Assembly (NCBI GenBank): GCA_900770285.1
Contig: CAAGJO010000011.1
Coordinates: forward strand, 1 to 35,341
DNA from: Oscillospiraceae bacterium
GTDB lineage: Bacteria > Bacillota > Clostridia > Oscillospirales > Ruminococcaceae
Direction of reading: 5' to 3'
DNA: 35,341 nucleotides
Shown here: positions 7,279 to 14,740 of the stretch, piece by piece
Numbering within the stretch: the first letter of the stretch is position 1
How the letters are laid out: the number at the start of each line of letters is the position of its first letter
The notes under the pieces: model-generated
Seen by the model: only the letters and a program-made list of their open reading frames with translations
Database searches by the model: none
What the model was told of the DNA's origin: nothing
Made by a program: the position numbers and the translations under genes

Positions 7279-9373
7279 AAAGTCTTGCAGTATATTGCTT
7301 TTTCAGTCTTACCGATACTTTGCCCGATTGCTTGTTAAAGCAGAATTCATCTTCATTGAATGAAGGATAAATGCATGATATCTCTGCGTCTTTGCCTTTG
7401 AGAAAATCTATGGGCAATGATATGCTGTCTTGTGCGCTTTCCTTTCGCCATACGGCAAGATAAGCGGTATGTTCGGTTTTAAGTCCCATTGAAACCCATT
7501 CGTCTGAAAAATCTGAAGTGCCAAGACACCAGAACGGCAAGGCATCTTTTATGTCTTTTCTTATTTTTTTGTAAACTGTAATTCCTTCTTTTATCAGCTC
7601 TTTGCTTTCCGTTGGCAGGTTTACAAGATGTCCGCTTTGGTGAATACGCAAAAGCATGGCATTGACCATATTGAATACAACTTCTTCCCGGTCACCTCCA
7701 AGCATAGGATATGACCATACCGCAGCCTGTTCAGGACATAAAACTGACGGTGCATTTGCGGCAATTGTGCAGTATTTTCTGTAATCGTCCTGGTCTGAGG
7801 TGGATTGTATTGAATATCTTGAAAGCATGGCATAGTCCATTCTCAGTCCGCCGCTGGAACAGTTTTCTATGATAAGTTTCGGATACTTTTTGAATATGCC
7901 GTCAAGCCATTGTAAATATGCTCTCTCGTGCTGTAAAAGTCCGTCTCCCACGCTGTCGGCGTTTTGCTCTGTCCCGATACCCGGTTCAATATTGTAGTCC
8001 ATTTTAATATATCCCACGCCGTATTGTGAAACAAGCCGGTCTATGACTTCATTTGCATGGGCGATGACTTTTGGGTTTCTGAAATCAAGCTGATAGCGTG
8101 AACGGTCGTGAACAGGTTTACCGTGACGGGTAAAAAACCAGCTGTCATCGCATACCGTGTTTACCATCGGGCATTTAATTCCCATAACTTCAAGCTCCAG
8201 CCATACTCCGGGAATCATATTTTTGCTCCTGATGTAGTCGGTAACTTCTTTTAAACCGTTGGGGAATCGCTCACGGGATTCCTTCCACTCACCGACGCCG
8301 TCCCACCAGAAGCCTTTGTCATACCACCCTGCGTCAATGCAGAAATATTCACAGCCTGCTTCAGCGGCTGCATCAATAAGAGGTATTTCTTTTTCAGTTG
8401 TCGGGTCGCCCCAAAGGCAGTTCATATAATCGTTGAAAATAACTGCAAGGGTCTTATTGTCACGGTTTCTGCGGCGAATAGCACGTCTGTATCTGGTAAG
8501 CTCGCTCATGGCGTTGTCGAAACCGCCTACGCATACGCCTACAGAGCATGGCACAGATATAAAGCTGTCATTTGGTTTTAAATTTTTGTACCAATGCGAT
8601 TCTATTTCCGACGGACCTGACAGTTGAAGATACAGGTGTCCTTCCTGGTCGGATATTTCCCAGTGCCATGAACCGTTATGTTCAATTTGCCAGAAAAGTG
8701 ATGAGTTGGTTTCAGTGTTTTCAAGGTATCCCATAGGAATGTATTCTTTTGATGACCAATTGCCTGTATTGGTAAATCCAATTACCTTTGAGGAGTGCTG
8801 GTCTTTTGTTGGCTGACATTGTTCAATGCCCAGCTGTGGCAGAGTATATTCCTGCCATTGCAGCTCACGCTGCCATGAATTGTGACATACACGCAAACGC
8901 ATTTTTTTGTCCTGGGGCATGATGCCTTCTTTTTCAATTCCTGTTAAAGCAAATGACGACACATATTCCAGCGTTTGAACTTCGTTTCCCTTGTTGATAA
9001 CTTCTGTCCAGGATTTCACCACGGAAATGTTGTTGTAAAACTGAAAATGAGAAATAACTTCTAAGCCTGTGGGTTGGTCGAATTGAGTAATTTCAAGTTT
9101 TCTGCCAAGCTGATTTGCCGTGTCCTTAAAGTCCTTGAATTTAAGGCGGTATCCCGGCGCTGTAACTATATATTTGTTCCCGTGACGTTCAAGAGGCCTG
9201 TCCAGTCCTGAAATGTTTACTTCTGCAAGACGAAAGCCAAGAGTCCCGGAACGTCCGTCAAGGTCGGACTCATTAAAGGGAAGAGCGGAGAAGTGAAGCA
9301 GCTTTGCTTCATTGTTGTTATCTATTTCAAGCACAAGATTAATTCCGTTTTCGGATATGTGTATACGTTTCAT
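7262..9373 (-). CDS. Alpha-galactosidase, GH36 family
   Basis: 703-residue glycoside hydrolase, probably cytoplasmic because no signal peptide is seen. It should release alpha-galactose from raffinose-type sugars or galactomannan fragments. The N-terminal beta-sandwich region is followed by a TIM barrel beginning near YFCIDAGWYDKG. The nucleophile is the Asp of YIKMDYN (near 459), and the acid/base Asp lies in the S-D-Q-D-D block (near 527). CSSGGLRMD between them is another GH36/clan GH-D hallmark. AAGGAG sits 9 bases before the ATG. Length agrees with the ~700-residue bacterial GH36 enzymes. It has its own promoter region and no sugar transporter beside it. The sugar specificity is inferred from family. 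Confidence 0.92.
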   Translation of the reverse strand: MKRIHISENGINLVLEIDNNNEAKLLHFSALPFNESDLDGRSGTLGFRLAEVNISGLDRPLERHGNKYIVTAPGYRLKFKDFKDTANQLGRKLEITQFDQPTGLEVISHFQFYNNISVVKSWTEVINKGNEVQTLEYVSSFALTGIEKEGIMPQDKKMRLRVCHNSWQRELQWQEYTLPQLGIEQCQPTKDQHSSKVIGFTNTGNWSSKEYIPMGYLENTETNSSLFWQIEHNGSWHWEISDQEGHLYLQLSGPSEIESHWYKNLKPNDSFISVPCSVGVCVGGFDNAMSELTRYRRAIRRRNRDNKTLAVIFNDYMNCLWGDPTTEKEIPLIDAAAEAGCEYFCIDAGWYDKGFWWDGVGEWKESRERFPNGLKEVTDYIRSKNMIPGVWLELEVMGIKCPMVNTVCDDSWFFTRHGKPVHDRSRYQLDFRNPKVIAHANEVIDRLVSQYGVGYIKMDYNIEPGIGTEQNADSVGDGLLQHERAYLQWLDGIFKKYPKLIIENCSSGGLRMDYAMLSRYSIQSTSDQDDYRKYCTIAANAPSVLCPEQAAVWSYPMLGGDREEVVFNMVNAMLLRIHQSGHLVNLPTESKELIKEGITVYKKIRKDIKDALPFWCLGTSDFSDEWVSMGLKTEHTAYLAVWRKESAQDSISLPIDFLKGKDAEISCIYPSFNEDEFCFNKQSGKVSVRLKKQYTARLFRLDF

Positions 9374-9401
9374 ATAGTTTGCTCCTTTTTAAGTTATAAA
9401 A

Positions 9402-9430
9402 ACAGTATAACACAGAAAGTTTATAAAATC
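9402..9430 (-). promoter_or_regulatory. Likely promoter of the alpha-galactosidase gene
   Basis: On the minus strand a weak -35 (TAGATT) and a -10 TATACT are separated by 17 bases, ahead of AAGGAG and the ATG at 9373. The -10 is good; the -35 is poor, which would suit an activated or weak promoter. Confidence 0.4.
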
Positions 9431-9452
9431 TATAGCATTTTCAAAAAAAGTG

Positions 9453-9461
9453 TGATATAAT
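9453..9461 (+). promoter_or_regulatory. Extended -10 promoter of the panT-like/coaX operon
   Basis: TG-A-TATAAT forms an extended -10 with a perfect hexamer at 9456-9461; the -35 region is weak. A small hairpin (CCTC GTAT GAGG, 9482-9493) lies in the ~50-base leader before AAGGAGG. Confidence 0.55.
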
Positions 9462-9517
9462 GTATACGTATTGTATTGTATCCTCGTATGAGGAATAATA
9501 ACAAGGAGGAATTTAAC

Positions 9518-10102
9518 ATGAAACAAACAAACACACAGACAATTGTCGGAATAGGCATTCTGACAGCAATTGTTATCGTACTTCAGTCAATGGCGGTAGC
9601 AATCAGGTTCGGTACATTCAGCATTACGCTGGTTCTTATTCCTATTGTAGTCGGTGCTGCACTTTACGGTTGGAAAGCAGGAGCATGGCTTGGATTGGTG
9701 TTCGGCGTAGTAGTACTTTTTACCGACTCAGCAGCATTTATGACAATAAATGCTCCCGGAACAATCATTACCTGTATTTTAAAGGGCGTGTTAGCAGGCT
9801 TGGTGTCAGGAGTTGTTTATAAGGCTCTTGAAAAGAAAAATCAGTGGCTTGCGGTAATTACAGCCGCAGTAGTCTGCCCGATAGTAAATACGGGAGTATT
9901 CCTTGTGGGCTGTATGGTATTTTTCCTTGACACAATTAAAGAATGGGCTGCCGGTGCAGGCTTTGAGTCAGTAGGAACATATTTGGTCGTAGGCTTTGTT
10001 GGTCTTAATTTCCTTATAGAAATGGGCGTAAATATTGTTCTGAGCTCTGCGATCGTCAGAATTCTCAATGTTGTCAAATCAAAAATAGTAAAACATGCTT
10101 GA
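9518..10102 (+). CDS. ECF transporter S component, probably for pantothenate
   Basis: 194-residue membrane protein with about six hydrophobic segments and the compact shape of substrate-binding S components of energy-coupling factor transporters. Family cues are the early I-G-I-L-T-A-I segment and the Ala/Gly-rich GAALYGWKAGAWLGLVFG block. The start is ATG 9518 behind AAGGAGG; an in-frame TTG further upstream lacks a binding site. No ATPase or EcfT is encoded nearby, so it would share a module encoded elsewhere, as group II ECF S components do. The gene directly downstream is pantothenate kinase, so pantothenate is the likely vitamin. That is inference from context. Confidence 0.82.
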   Translation: MKQTNTQTIVGIGILTAIVIVLQSMAVAIRFGTFSITLVLIPIVVGAALYGWKAGAWLGLVFGVVVLFTDSAAFMTINAPGTIITCILKGVLAGLVSGVVYKALEKKNQWLAVITAAVVCPIVNTGVFLVGCMVFFLDTIKEWAAGAGFESVGTYLVVGFVGLNFLIEMGVNIVLSSAIVRILNVVKSKIVKHA

Positions 10103-10174
10103 TTAAAGACAGCATATATGGGTATGAGATAAAATATATTACCGCATCAGTTCAGAAAGGAATGAACATAAATT

Positions 10175-10939
10175 ATGGTTCTTGCAATAGATATAGGCAA
10201 TTCAAATATAGTTATCGGCTGTTTTAACGGCAATAATATTCTTTTCAGGGAAAGGGTGTCTACAAATCAGACGGCAACCGACCTGGAATATGCCGCAAAT
10301 ATGAAAATGGCAATGGAAATGCATGGGATAGATACAAAAAGCATTGACGGTGCAATTATATCTTCTGTTGTGCCTTCGGTGACAAATACATTTAAAGCAG
10401 CAGTTGAAAAGTACCTTAACGTAGATGTAAAGGTTGTAGGCCCTGGAATAAAAACAGGATTAAGTATAATTATAGATAATCCGGCACAGTTGGGAAGCGA
10501 CCTTGTTGTTGCCGCCGTTGCTGGAATTAACGAATACCCGTCACCAATGATTATTATTGATATGGGAACTGCAACAACTCTTTCTGTTATTGACAGCGAC
10601 AAACGCTATCTGGGCGGAATGATTACAACAGGTGTTGCAGTTGCAACTGACGCACTGATAATGAGAACTGCTCAGCTGCCTAAAATTGCTTTTGAAAAGC
10701 CTAAAAAGGTAATAGGAAGTAATACTATTGATAGTATGAAGAGCGGTATAATGTATTCCAATGCTTGTGCCATAGACGGTGTTATTGAGCGTATTGAGGA
10801 AGAATTGGGGGAGAAATGTACGGTTATCGCCACCGGCGGATTATCCGATGTTATCGTACCCCTGTGTAGAAGAGATATTATTCTCGATGACGATCTTATC
10901 CTCAAAGGCTTGATGATAATTTATAATAAGAATAAGTAA
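10175..10939 (+). CDS. coaX: Type III pantothenate kinase
   Basis: 254-residue CoaX-type kinase (acetate and sugar kinase fold) that phosphorylates pantothenate, the first step to coenzyme A. Visible blocks are the N-terminal phosphate loop AIDIGNSN with DIGN, then DMGTATTLSVID around residue 128 (the second nucleotide-binding Asp), the GGMITTGVA loop, and IATGGLS near the C terminus. The length matches the family. AGAAAGGAA precedes the ATG. It lies 72 bases after the S component and ends at a strong terminator (11026-11056). Type III enzymes are not feedback-inhibited by CoA, so supply would be set mainly by uptake and expression. Confidence 0.93.
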   Translation: MVLAIDIGNSNIVIGCFNGNNILFRERVSTNQTATDLEYAANMKMAMEMHGIDTKSIDGAIISSVVPSVTNTFKAAVEKYLNVDVKVVGPGIKTGLSIIIDNPAQLGSDLVVAAVAGINEYPSPMIIIDMGTATTLSVIDSDKRYLGGMITTGVAVATDALIMRTAQLPKIAFEKPKKVIGSNTIDSMKSGIMYSNACAIDGVIERIEEELGEKCTVIATGGLSDVIVPLCRRDIILDDDLILKGLMIIYNKNK

Positions 10940-11025
10940 TAGCATCAGGCAAATATATTTTGCGGGAGTAATCATCTGTCCCGCCGGCTTGATTATAAAA
11001 ATAACAATATATAATACAATACACT

Positions 11026-11056
11026 AAAGCAGTTCTTCGGAGCTGCTTTTATTTTT
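11026..11056 (+). terminator. Terminator of the coaX operon
   Basis: A 10-bp stem (AAAGCAGTTC/GAGCTGCTTT, one G-U) capped by a TTCG tetraloop is followed by TATTTTT. Confidence 0.85.
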
Positions 11057-11076
11057 CCGGAGACTTTTCTGTTTAG

Positions 11077-11202
11077 TCAAAACAGAGTGCTGAAACGCTT
11101 ATATGGTTTGCCTTTCCAATAGCAGAAATCTGTGCATTTGTTGCTGCGGTATTCCTTATGATCCGTGCTGACAAAAATATCCTGAAAAAGAAAAGAGCAT
11201 AA
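11077..11202 (+). pseudogene. 3' remnant of a MATE-family efflux gene
   Basis: 41 codons are open here with no start and a stop on the 5' side (TAG at 11074). The peptide contains WFAFPIAEICAFVAAVF followed by a basic tail ending KKKRA and a TAA. The W-x-A-F-P-I-A-E pattern followed by a final membrane segment and a lysine-rich end is typical of the last helix of MATE/NorM multidrug exporters. The other ~400 residues are absent, and the coaX terminator lies immediately upstream, so this is a scar from a deletion or rearrangement. It is too short to be a functional transporter. Confidence 0.6.
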
Positions 11203-11209
11203 CAGAAAA

Positions 11210-11271
11210 AATACCCCCATTTTATGATATCAGAATTATATCATAATGATATCAGAATGGGGGCATTTTTA
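11210..11271. terminator. Large bidirectional terminator
   Basis: CCCCCATT...TGATATC pairs with GATATCA...AATGGGGG in an imperfect long stem (11214-11263). It is followed by CATTTTTAT on the plus strand and by TATTTTTTC on the minus strand. It would end both the MATE remnant transcript and the minus-strand M14/ATP-grasp operon. Confidence 0.75.
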
Positions 11272-11294
11272 TATTGGGGTTTTTTGGGAATTGA

Positions 11295-12221
11295 TTATCT
11301 TGGAAGCAGTTTAAATAAGACAGTATTTTCCACTTCTAACGGACGGTTATATCGGAAGAATACTATTCCGTCGCAGGGAGCAAGAACCTCGGAAACAACA
11401 TTTCCCTCAAGAGGGTCCAGAATCTCACAAAGCACATCGCTTTTTGAGAAATGCTGTCCGGCTTTAGCTTTAGGACGATAAATTCCTGCTTTTTCCGAAT
11501 GTATCTGCACTAATTCCTTTTCATTTAAAATTTCAGTCACATATCCGCCGGTTGTCCGGCAGTCGAGTATACCCTGTTTTGCCATAAATCTTATAACAGA
11601 TTCCTTTGCCAGTGCTGCTGATTTTTCATCAATATGGTCAGTTGCGTTGGTGAAAAATGAAAATGCATTTGTTTCCCAGACCTGCCAGTTATAATTCAAA
11701 GTGGTGGTGTCATAAGGTCTTGGTTCTCTTACAAAGGCATAAGGCAAGCCGAAATCTTTCATTTTTTCAGGGTCGGTAAAGCCTGTATTCATCATTTTTA
11801 CATGGGAAAGAAAATCTCCCTGCTGATAAAAGCTTGCAAATTGAATTCCGTATTTAAAGCCTTGCAATTGTTCAAAAACGCCTGCGGCAATTCGCTGTGT
11901 GGTTTCACCTAAGTTATATCCCGGATACATACGGTTTATATCTGTATTATCCATAGTCCAGAAGCGTTTTCCAATGTTCATGCTATAGTAATTCACACAG
12001 GGAACGACCATTATTTCATGTCCGGGAACTATTTTTCCGTTAGCTTCAAATTTTCGCAGGGTTTTAACAAGCTGTGAGCATACATACATCTGCTGAACTT
12101 CGTTTCCTCTCATTGAACCAACGATACACAGGGATTTTTCACCGCTGCCAAATACAAATCCTGTAACATCCATACTTTCACGATAAGGTGAAGTAATGGA
12201 ATACAATATACTTTTACGCAT
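11295..12221 (-). CDS. AstE/aspartoacylase-like M14 protein lacking zinc ligands (probable pseudoenzyme)
   Basis: 308-residue protein of the succinylglutamate desuccinylase/aspartoacylase family. ATG 12221 is chosen because AGGAGG lies 8 bases upstream; an in-frame GTG three codons earlier overlaps that site. The family block NRMYPG is kept and the C-terminal barrel is present (GIYRPKAKAGQ to the end). The zinc motif H-G-x-E reads R-G-N-E (Arg38 for His, Glu41 kept), and the later D-I-H motif is replaced by Q-F-A. Both zinc His ligands are therefore gone, and classical hydrolysis is unlikely. It overlaps its intact paralogue by 8 bases, which suggests an active/inactive pair. The substrate is unknown. 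Confidence 0.85.
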   Translation of the reverse strand: MRKSILYSITSPYRESMDVTGFVFGSGEKSLCIVGSMRGNEVQQMYVCSQLVKTLRKFEANGKIVPGHEIMVVPCVNYYSMNIGKRFWTMDNTDINRMYPGYNLGETTQRIAAGVFEQLQGFKYGIQFASFYQQGDFLSHVKMMNTGFTDPEKMKDFGLPYAFVREPRPYDTTTLNYNWQVWETNAFSFFTNATDHIDEKSAALAKESVIRFMAKQGILDCRTTGGYVTEILNEKELVQIHSEKAGIYRPKAKAGQHFSKSDVLCEILDPLEGNVVSEVLAPCDGIVFFRYNRPLEVENTVLFKLLPR

Positions 12222-13152
12222 TACGGTCACCTCCTAAAATACGTGCAATAAGAGAACCGCCATACACAATAGGATATTCACGCAGCGTAAATATCCTGCC
12301 TGCCTCAGGTGCTGTTACATACTCTTCAATTCGTCCTGTTGCAGGATTTAAAACATTTCCTATATGAGCACCTTTTTCAATATCAACCCAATGGTCAACG
12401 CAAGGTACAAAAATTCCAGCGGCTGACGAATTTACAAAGGAAACATTACGGTCACAGGATAGAATTGGCTTTCTTACCTGCTCTGTATCACCGTGCCACA
12501 TACCAATATTTTTCAGAAAATTGAGTATTCCTGCCGTAAGCTGATCACAGTATTCTTTTGTAATACGCATTCCCACGCCCATTTCAACAACCAATGTTTT
12601 CACGCCGATTTCATTCAGACTGTAAGCCAGAGTTGACTCGAGAACAGTAGCAGCTGAATGTACCCAGACAAAGTCGATATTCAGCATTTCAGCATAGGGG
12701 ACAAGCTCCCTGGCACTTATTTCATTGATTCTTACCTGTGGGATTTCTTTTAAATAAATATTGCTGGAATGAATGTCAATACAGAAATCTGCGCCTTTTA
12801 TATCAGAAATAATTCCTGCTGCAACACATTCTGCCATTGTTCCCTCAGATGAGCCGGGGAATATTCTGTTCATATCCAGATCAAACATAGGCATTCCACG
12901 GGTTATGGAATCTACACCCAAAGGGTTAAGGGCAGGGTAAATATCCACCGTTCCCTCAAGTCCGGAAACATTATCCTGCAAAATTCTTGCCAGCATTGCA
13001 CAAACATACTGGCCCTCCAGCTCATCGCCATGAGTGCCAGTAACAATGCAAACACGCTTTCCGTCTTTCTTGGACGGATTTTGAATTCTGTTCCTGCGAA
13101 TCACCAGCTTTTCATTTACCGCCAATTCCGCACTTGTTACAACATTAACCAT
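12214..13152 (-). CDS. AstE/aspartoacylase-like M14 zinc amidohydrolase
   Basis: 312-residue member of the succinylglutamate desuccinylase/aspartoacylase branch of M14 zinc hydrolases. All zinc ligands are visible: His41 and Glu44 in GTHGDELEG and His128 in CIDIHSSN. MNRIFPG supplies the substrate-binding Asn-Arg pair. The C-terminal domain is the beta-rich part usual in the family. The start has AAGGTGG upstream. It precedes and overlaps the zinc-less paralogue by 8 bases. It lies 120 bases after the transglutaminase gene on the same strand, so it is probably co-transcribed with the ATP-grasp cluster. It may trim an acyl or amino-acid group from the product of the ligase; that role is inferred from context only. 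Confidence 0.88.
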   Translation of the reverse strand: MVNVVTSAELAVNEKLVIRRNRIQNPSKKDGKRVCIVTGTHGDELEGQYVCAMLARILQDNVSGLEGTVDIYPALNPLGVDSITRGMPMFDLDMNRIFPGSSEGTMAECVAAGIISDIKGADFCIDIHSSNIYLKEIPQVRINEISARELVPYAEMLNIDFVWVHSAATVLESTLAYSLNEIGVKTLVVEMGVGMRITKEYCDQLTAGILNFLKNIGMWHGDTEQVRKPILSCDRNVSFVNSSAAGIFVPCVDHWVDIEKGAHIGNVLNPATGRIEEYVTAPEAGRIFTLREYPIVYGGSLIARILGGDRNA

Positions 13153-13272
13153 TTTCTTTCCATACCACCTTATTATAGCTTATTTAATGTCCCGGCCTTT
13201 TTAACCGACCGGAAAAATTATGTTTTTATGCGGACATAATCTTCCGCCAAAATGTAGAAGTTCTTATCTGAA

Positions 13273-14043
13273 CTATGTAACCTTTGAATAAATTTCCCGC
13301 CTGCATTCAGCAGTACCTAAATAAAGTCCACGCTCAATAGGACAGTCAGAATAATCTCTGCCGCGGCACACTGCAATATACATCTCGCCGCAAAGACGGT
13401 TATTGGCAGGGTCTATTCCTGTCCACACGCCGTCTGAAAAAACTTCTGCCCAGGCATGAGTTTCTCCGCTTTGGTTGGCAAGGCCTGAAACATATCTGCA
13501 CTTAATACCGTTCAGTCTGCACAATGACAAAAGAATATGAGTATAGTCCTGACAGACGCCTGATTTCTGCCGGAAAGCTGATTCAGCATTGGTATTAACA
13601 TCAGTACTTCCGGGCAGATACTGCATTACCTCAAACAATCTGTTTGAAATTGTAAAGGCTTGCCGGATAGCACTGCCTTTTAATTCATGCTTTATTTTAT
13701 TATAGAATTCAATCAGTTCCTGTCCGGGACCTGTGAGTGGAGAGGGGAATTTATACACATCTTTGTCTGCATCGTTTATTTTATAATCAGACTTAATTTC
13801 TGCAGAACCTTTAATTTTAAATGAGAACAAATTATGTGCATTGGGTATACGTCCGCACAGCACGGAGTTTCCGAAACTGTCAGAGCTATACCACATATTG
13901 CCGGCAGGTTTGACATCGCAATGCAAATCGCTGATAAGCTGTCTGCCGTCAGATTTCGGCAGACATCTCAGCGAAAAGCAATGTCCGAATATGTTTCTGG
14001 AGAATTCAAAGGAGGTTTTAAATTCAAACCAAAATTTCTTCAC
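13273..14043 (-). CDS. Transglutaminase-like cysteine protease/peptidase
   Basis: 256-residue protein of the transglutaminase-like superfamily, the type found beside circularly permuted ATP-grasp and alpha-E genes. The catalytic triad is visible: Cys164 in SGVCQDYTH, His196 in ETHAWAEVF and Asp211 in GIDPANN. The N-terminal ~100 residues form the beta-rich domain usual in this subfamily. It starts with GTG, with GAGG 9 bases upstream, inside the last 20 bases of the alpha-E gene, so translation is coupled. No signal peptide is seen, so it should act in the cytoplasm. In this family the likely reaction is peptide hydrolysis or transfer; the substrate is unknown. Confidence 0.88.
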   Translation of the reverse strand: MKKFWFEFKTSFEFSRNIFGHCFSLRCLPKSDGRQLISDLHCDVKPAGNMWYSSDSFGNSVLCGRIPNAHNLFSFKIKGSAEIKSDYKINDADKDVYKFPSPLTGPGQELIEFYNKIKHELKGSAIRQAFTISNRLFEVMQYLPGSTDVNTNAESAFRQKSGVCQDYTHILLSLCRLNGIKCRYVSGLANQSGETHAWAEVFSDGVWTGIDPANNRLCGEMYIAVCRGRDYSDCPIERGLYLGTAECRREIYSKVT

Positions 14044-14740
14044 CTTTTTTTACCTCAAACAACGTTTCAACACTATCAATCATTTCATTCCGGTTTTTGA
14101 TTACATCAAAATTTATATCATTAATTTTTTGCAGGCTATCATATGCCGACTTATTAACTGAATCACCGTATCCTGCATTTATGATTGTATTTACATGCTT
14201 TGACAAATAAGAAAAAGCATTTCTTATTTCATCATCGGGATATGAAAGCCTTACAAAAAGATCAAGTCTTTCAATTGCTTTGCCAAGATAAATTATATTT
14301 TTAGCTTTATCATCAGTCATATTATTTTCAATACTGCCCCAAAAAGCATACAAATTATCATGTACAAACAGCAAATCATATCTGAACATTGTTGTTGCCA
14401 TGGAAGTTTTCATTTTATCTATTGCAAGCTGTAAATATGAAAGTGAAGATGATTTTATCTCTTGTCTTAAAACAATACCATTGCCCAATGCTTTTTCAAG
14501 ATTAGAGATAATTGAATCGGGAACTTTTACATCAAAAGCATAGCGGTAGAGAAAATCTTCCTTTCCTGCATATGTATCAGGAACGCCGATAGCAGAAAGA
14601 TATTTCTTGTACAGGTCCGGTTCCTTATCGATCATCTTATCATAGTATTTAAAGAATGTATTAAGAGTTGTAAAAACTCTCTCGGTATATCGTCCAAGCC
14701 AATACAGGCATGAACATTTACTTAATGCAACATTACCCAT
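14024..14740 (-). CDS. Alpha-E domain protein
   Basis: 238-residue, mostly helical protein of the alpha-E (DUF403, COG2307) family. The opening block LSKCSCLYWLGRYTERV, with W-x-G-R-Y-x-E-R, is its hallmark. YLGKAIERLDLFVRLSYP repeats the E-R pattern further on. The family is known almost only from gene neighbourhoods with circularly permuted ATP-grasp enzymes and transglutaminases, and its biochemical role is not established. Here it overlaps the ATP-grasp gene by 19 bases and the transglutaminase gene by 20. A strong AAGGAGGAGG precedes the ATG. Confidence 0.88.
   Translation of the reverse strand: MGNVALSKCSCLYWLGRYTERVFTTLNTFFKYYDKMIDKEPDLYKKYLSAIGVPDTYAGKEDFLYRYAFDVKVPDSIISNLEKALGNGIVLRQEIKSSSLSYLQLAIDKMKTSMATTMFRYDLLFVHDNLYAFWGSIENNMTDDKAKNIIYLGKAIERLDLFVRLSYPDDEIRNAFSYLSKHVNTIINAGYGDSVNKSAYDSLQKINDINFDVIKNRNEMIDSVETLFEVKKGEEILV

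Noticed and set aside
9476..9517. Upstream TTG start for the ECF S component
   Set aside because: ATG 9518 has AAGGAGG at ideal spacing, and the extra 14 residues would cover that site and the leader hairpin.
10951..10990. Hairpin GCGGGA/TCCCGC after coaX as a terminator
   Set aside because: There is no T tract; the TTCG-capped stem at 11026 is a much better terminator.
13172..13177. TATAAT on the minus strand before the M14 gene at 13152
   Set aside because: It directly abuts the ribosome-binding site, so an RNA from it would start inside that site, and no -35 is seen at 16-18 bases.
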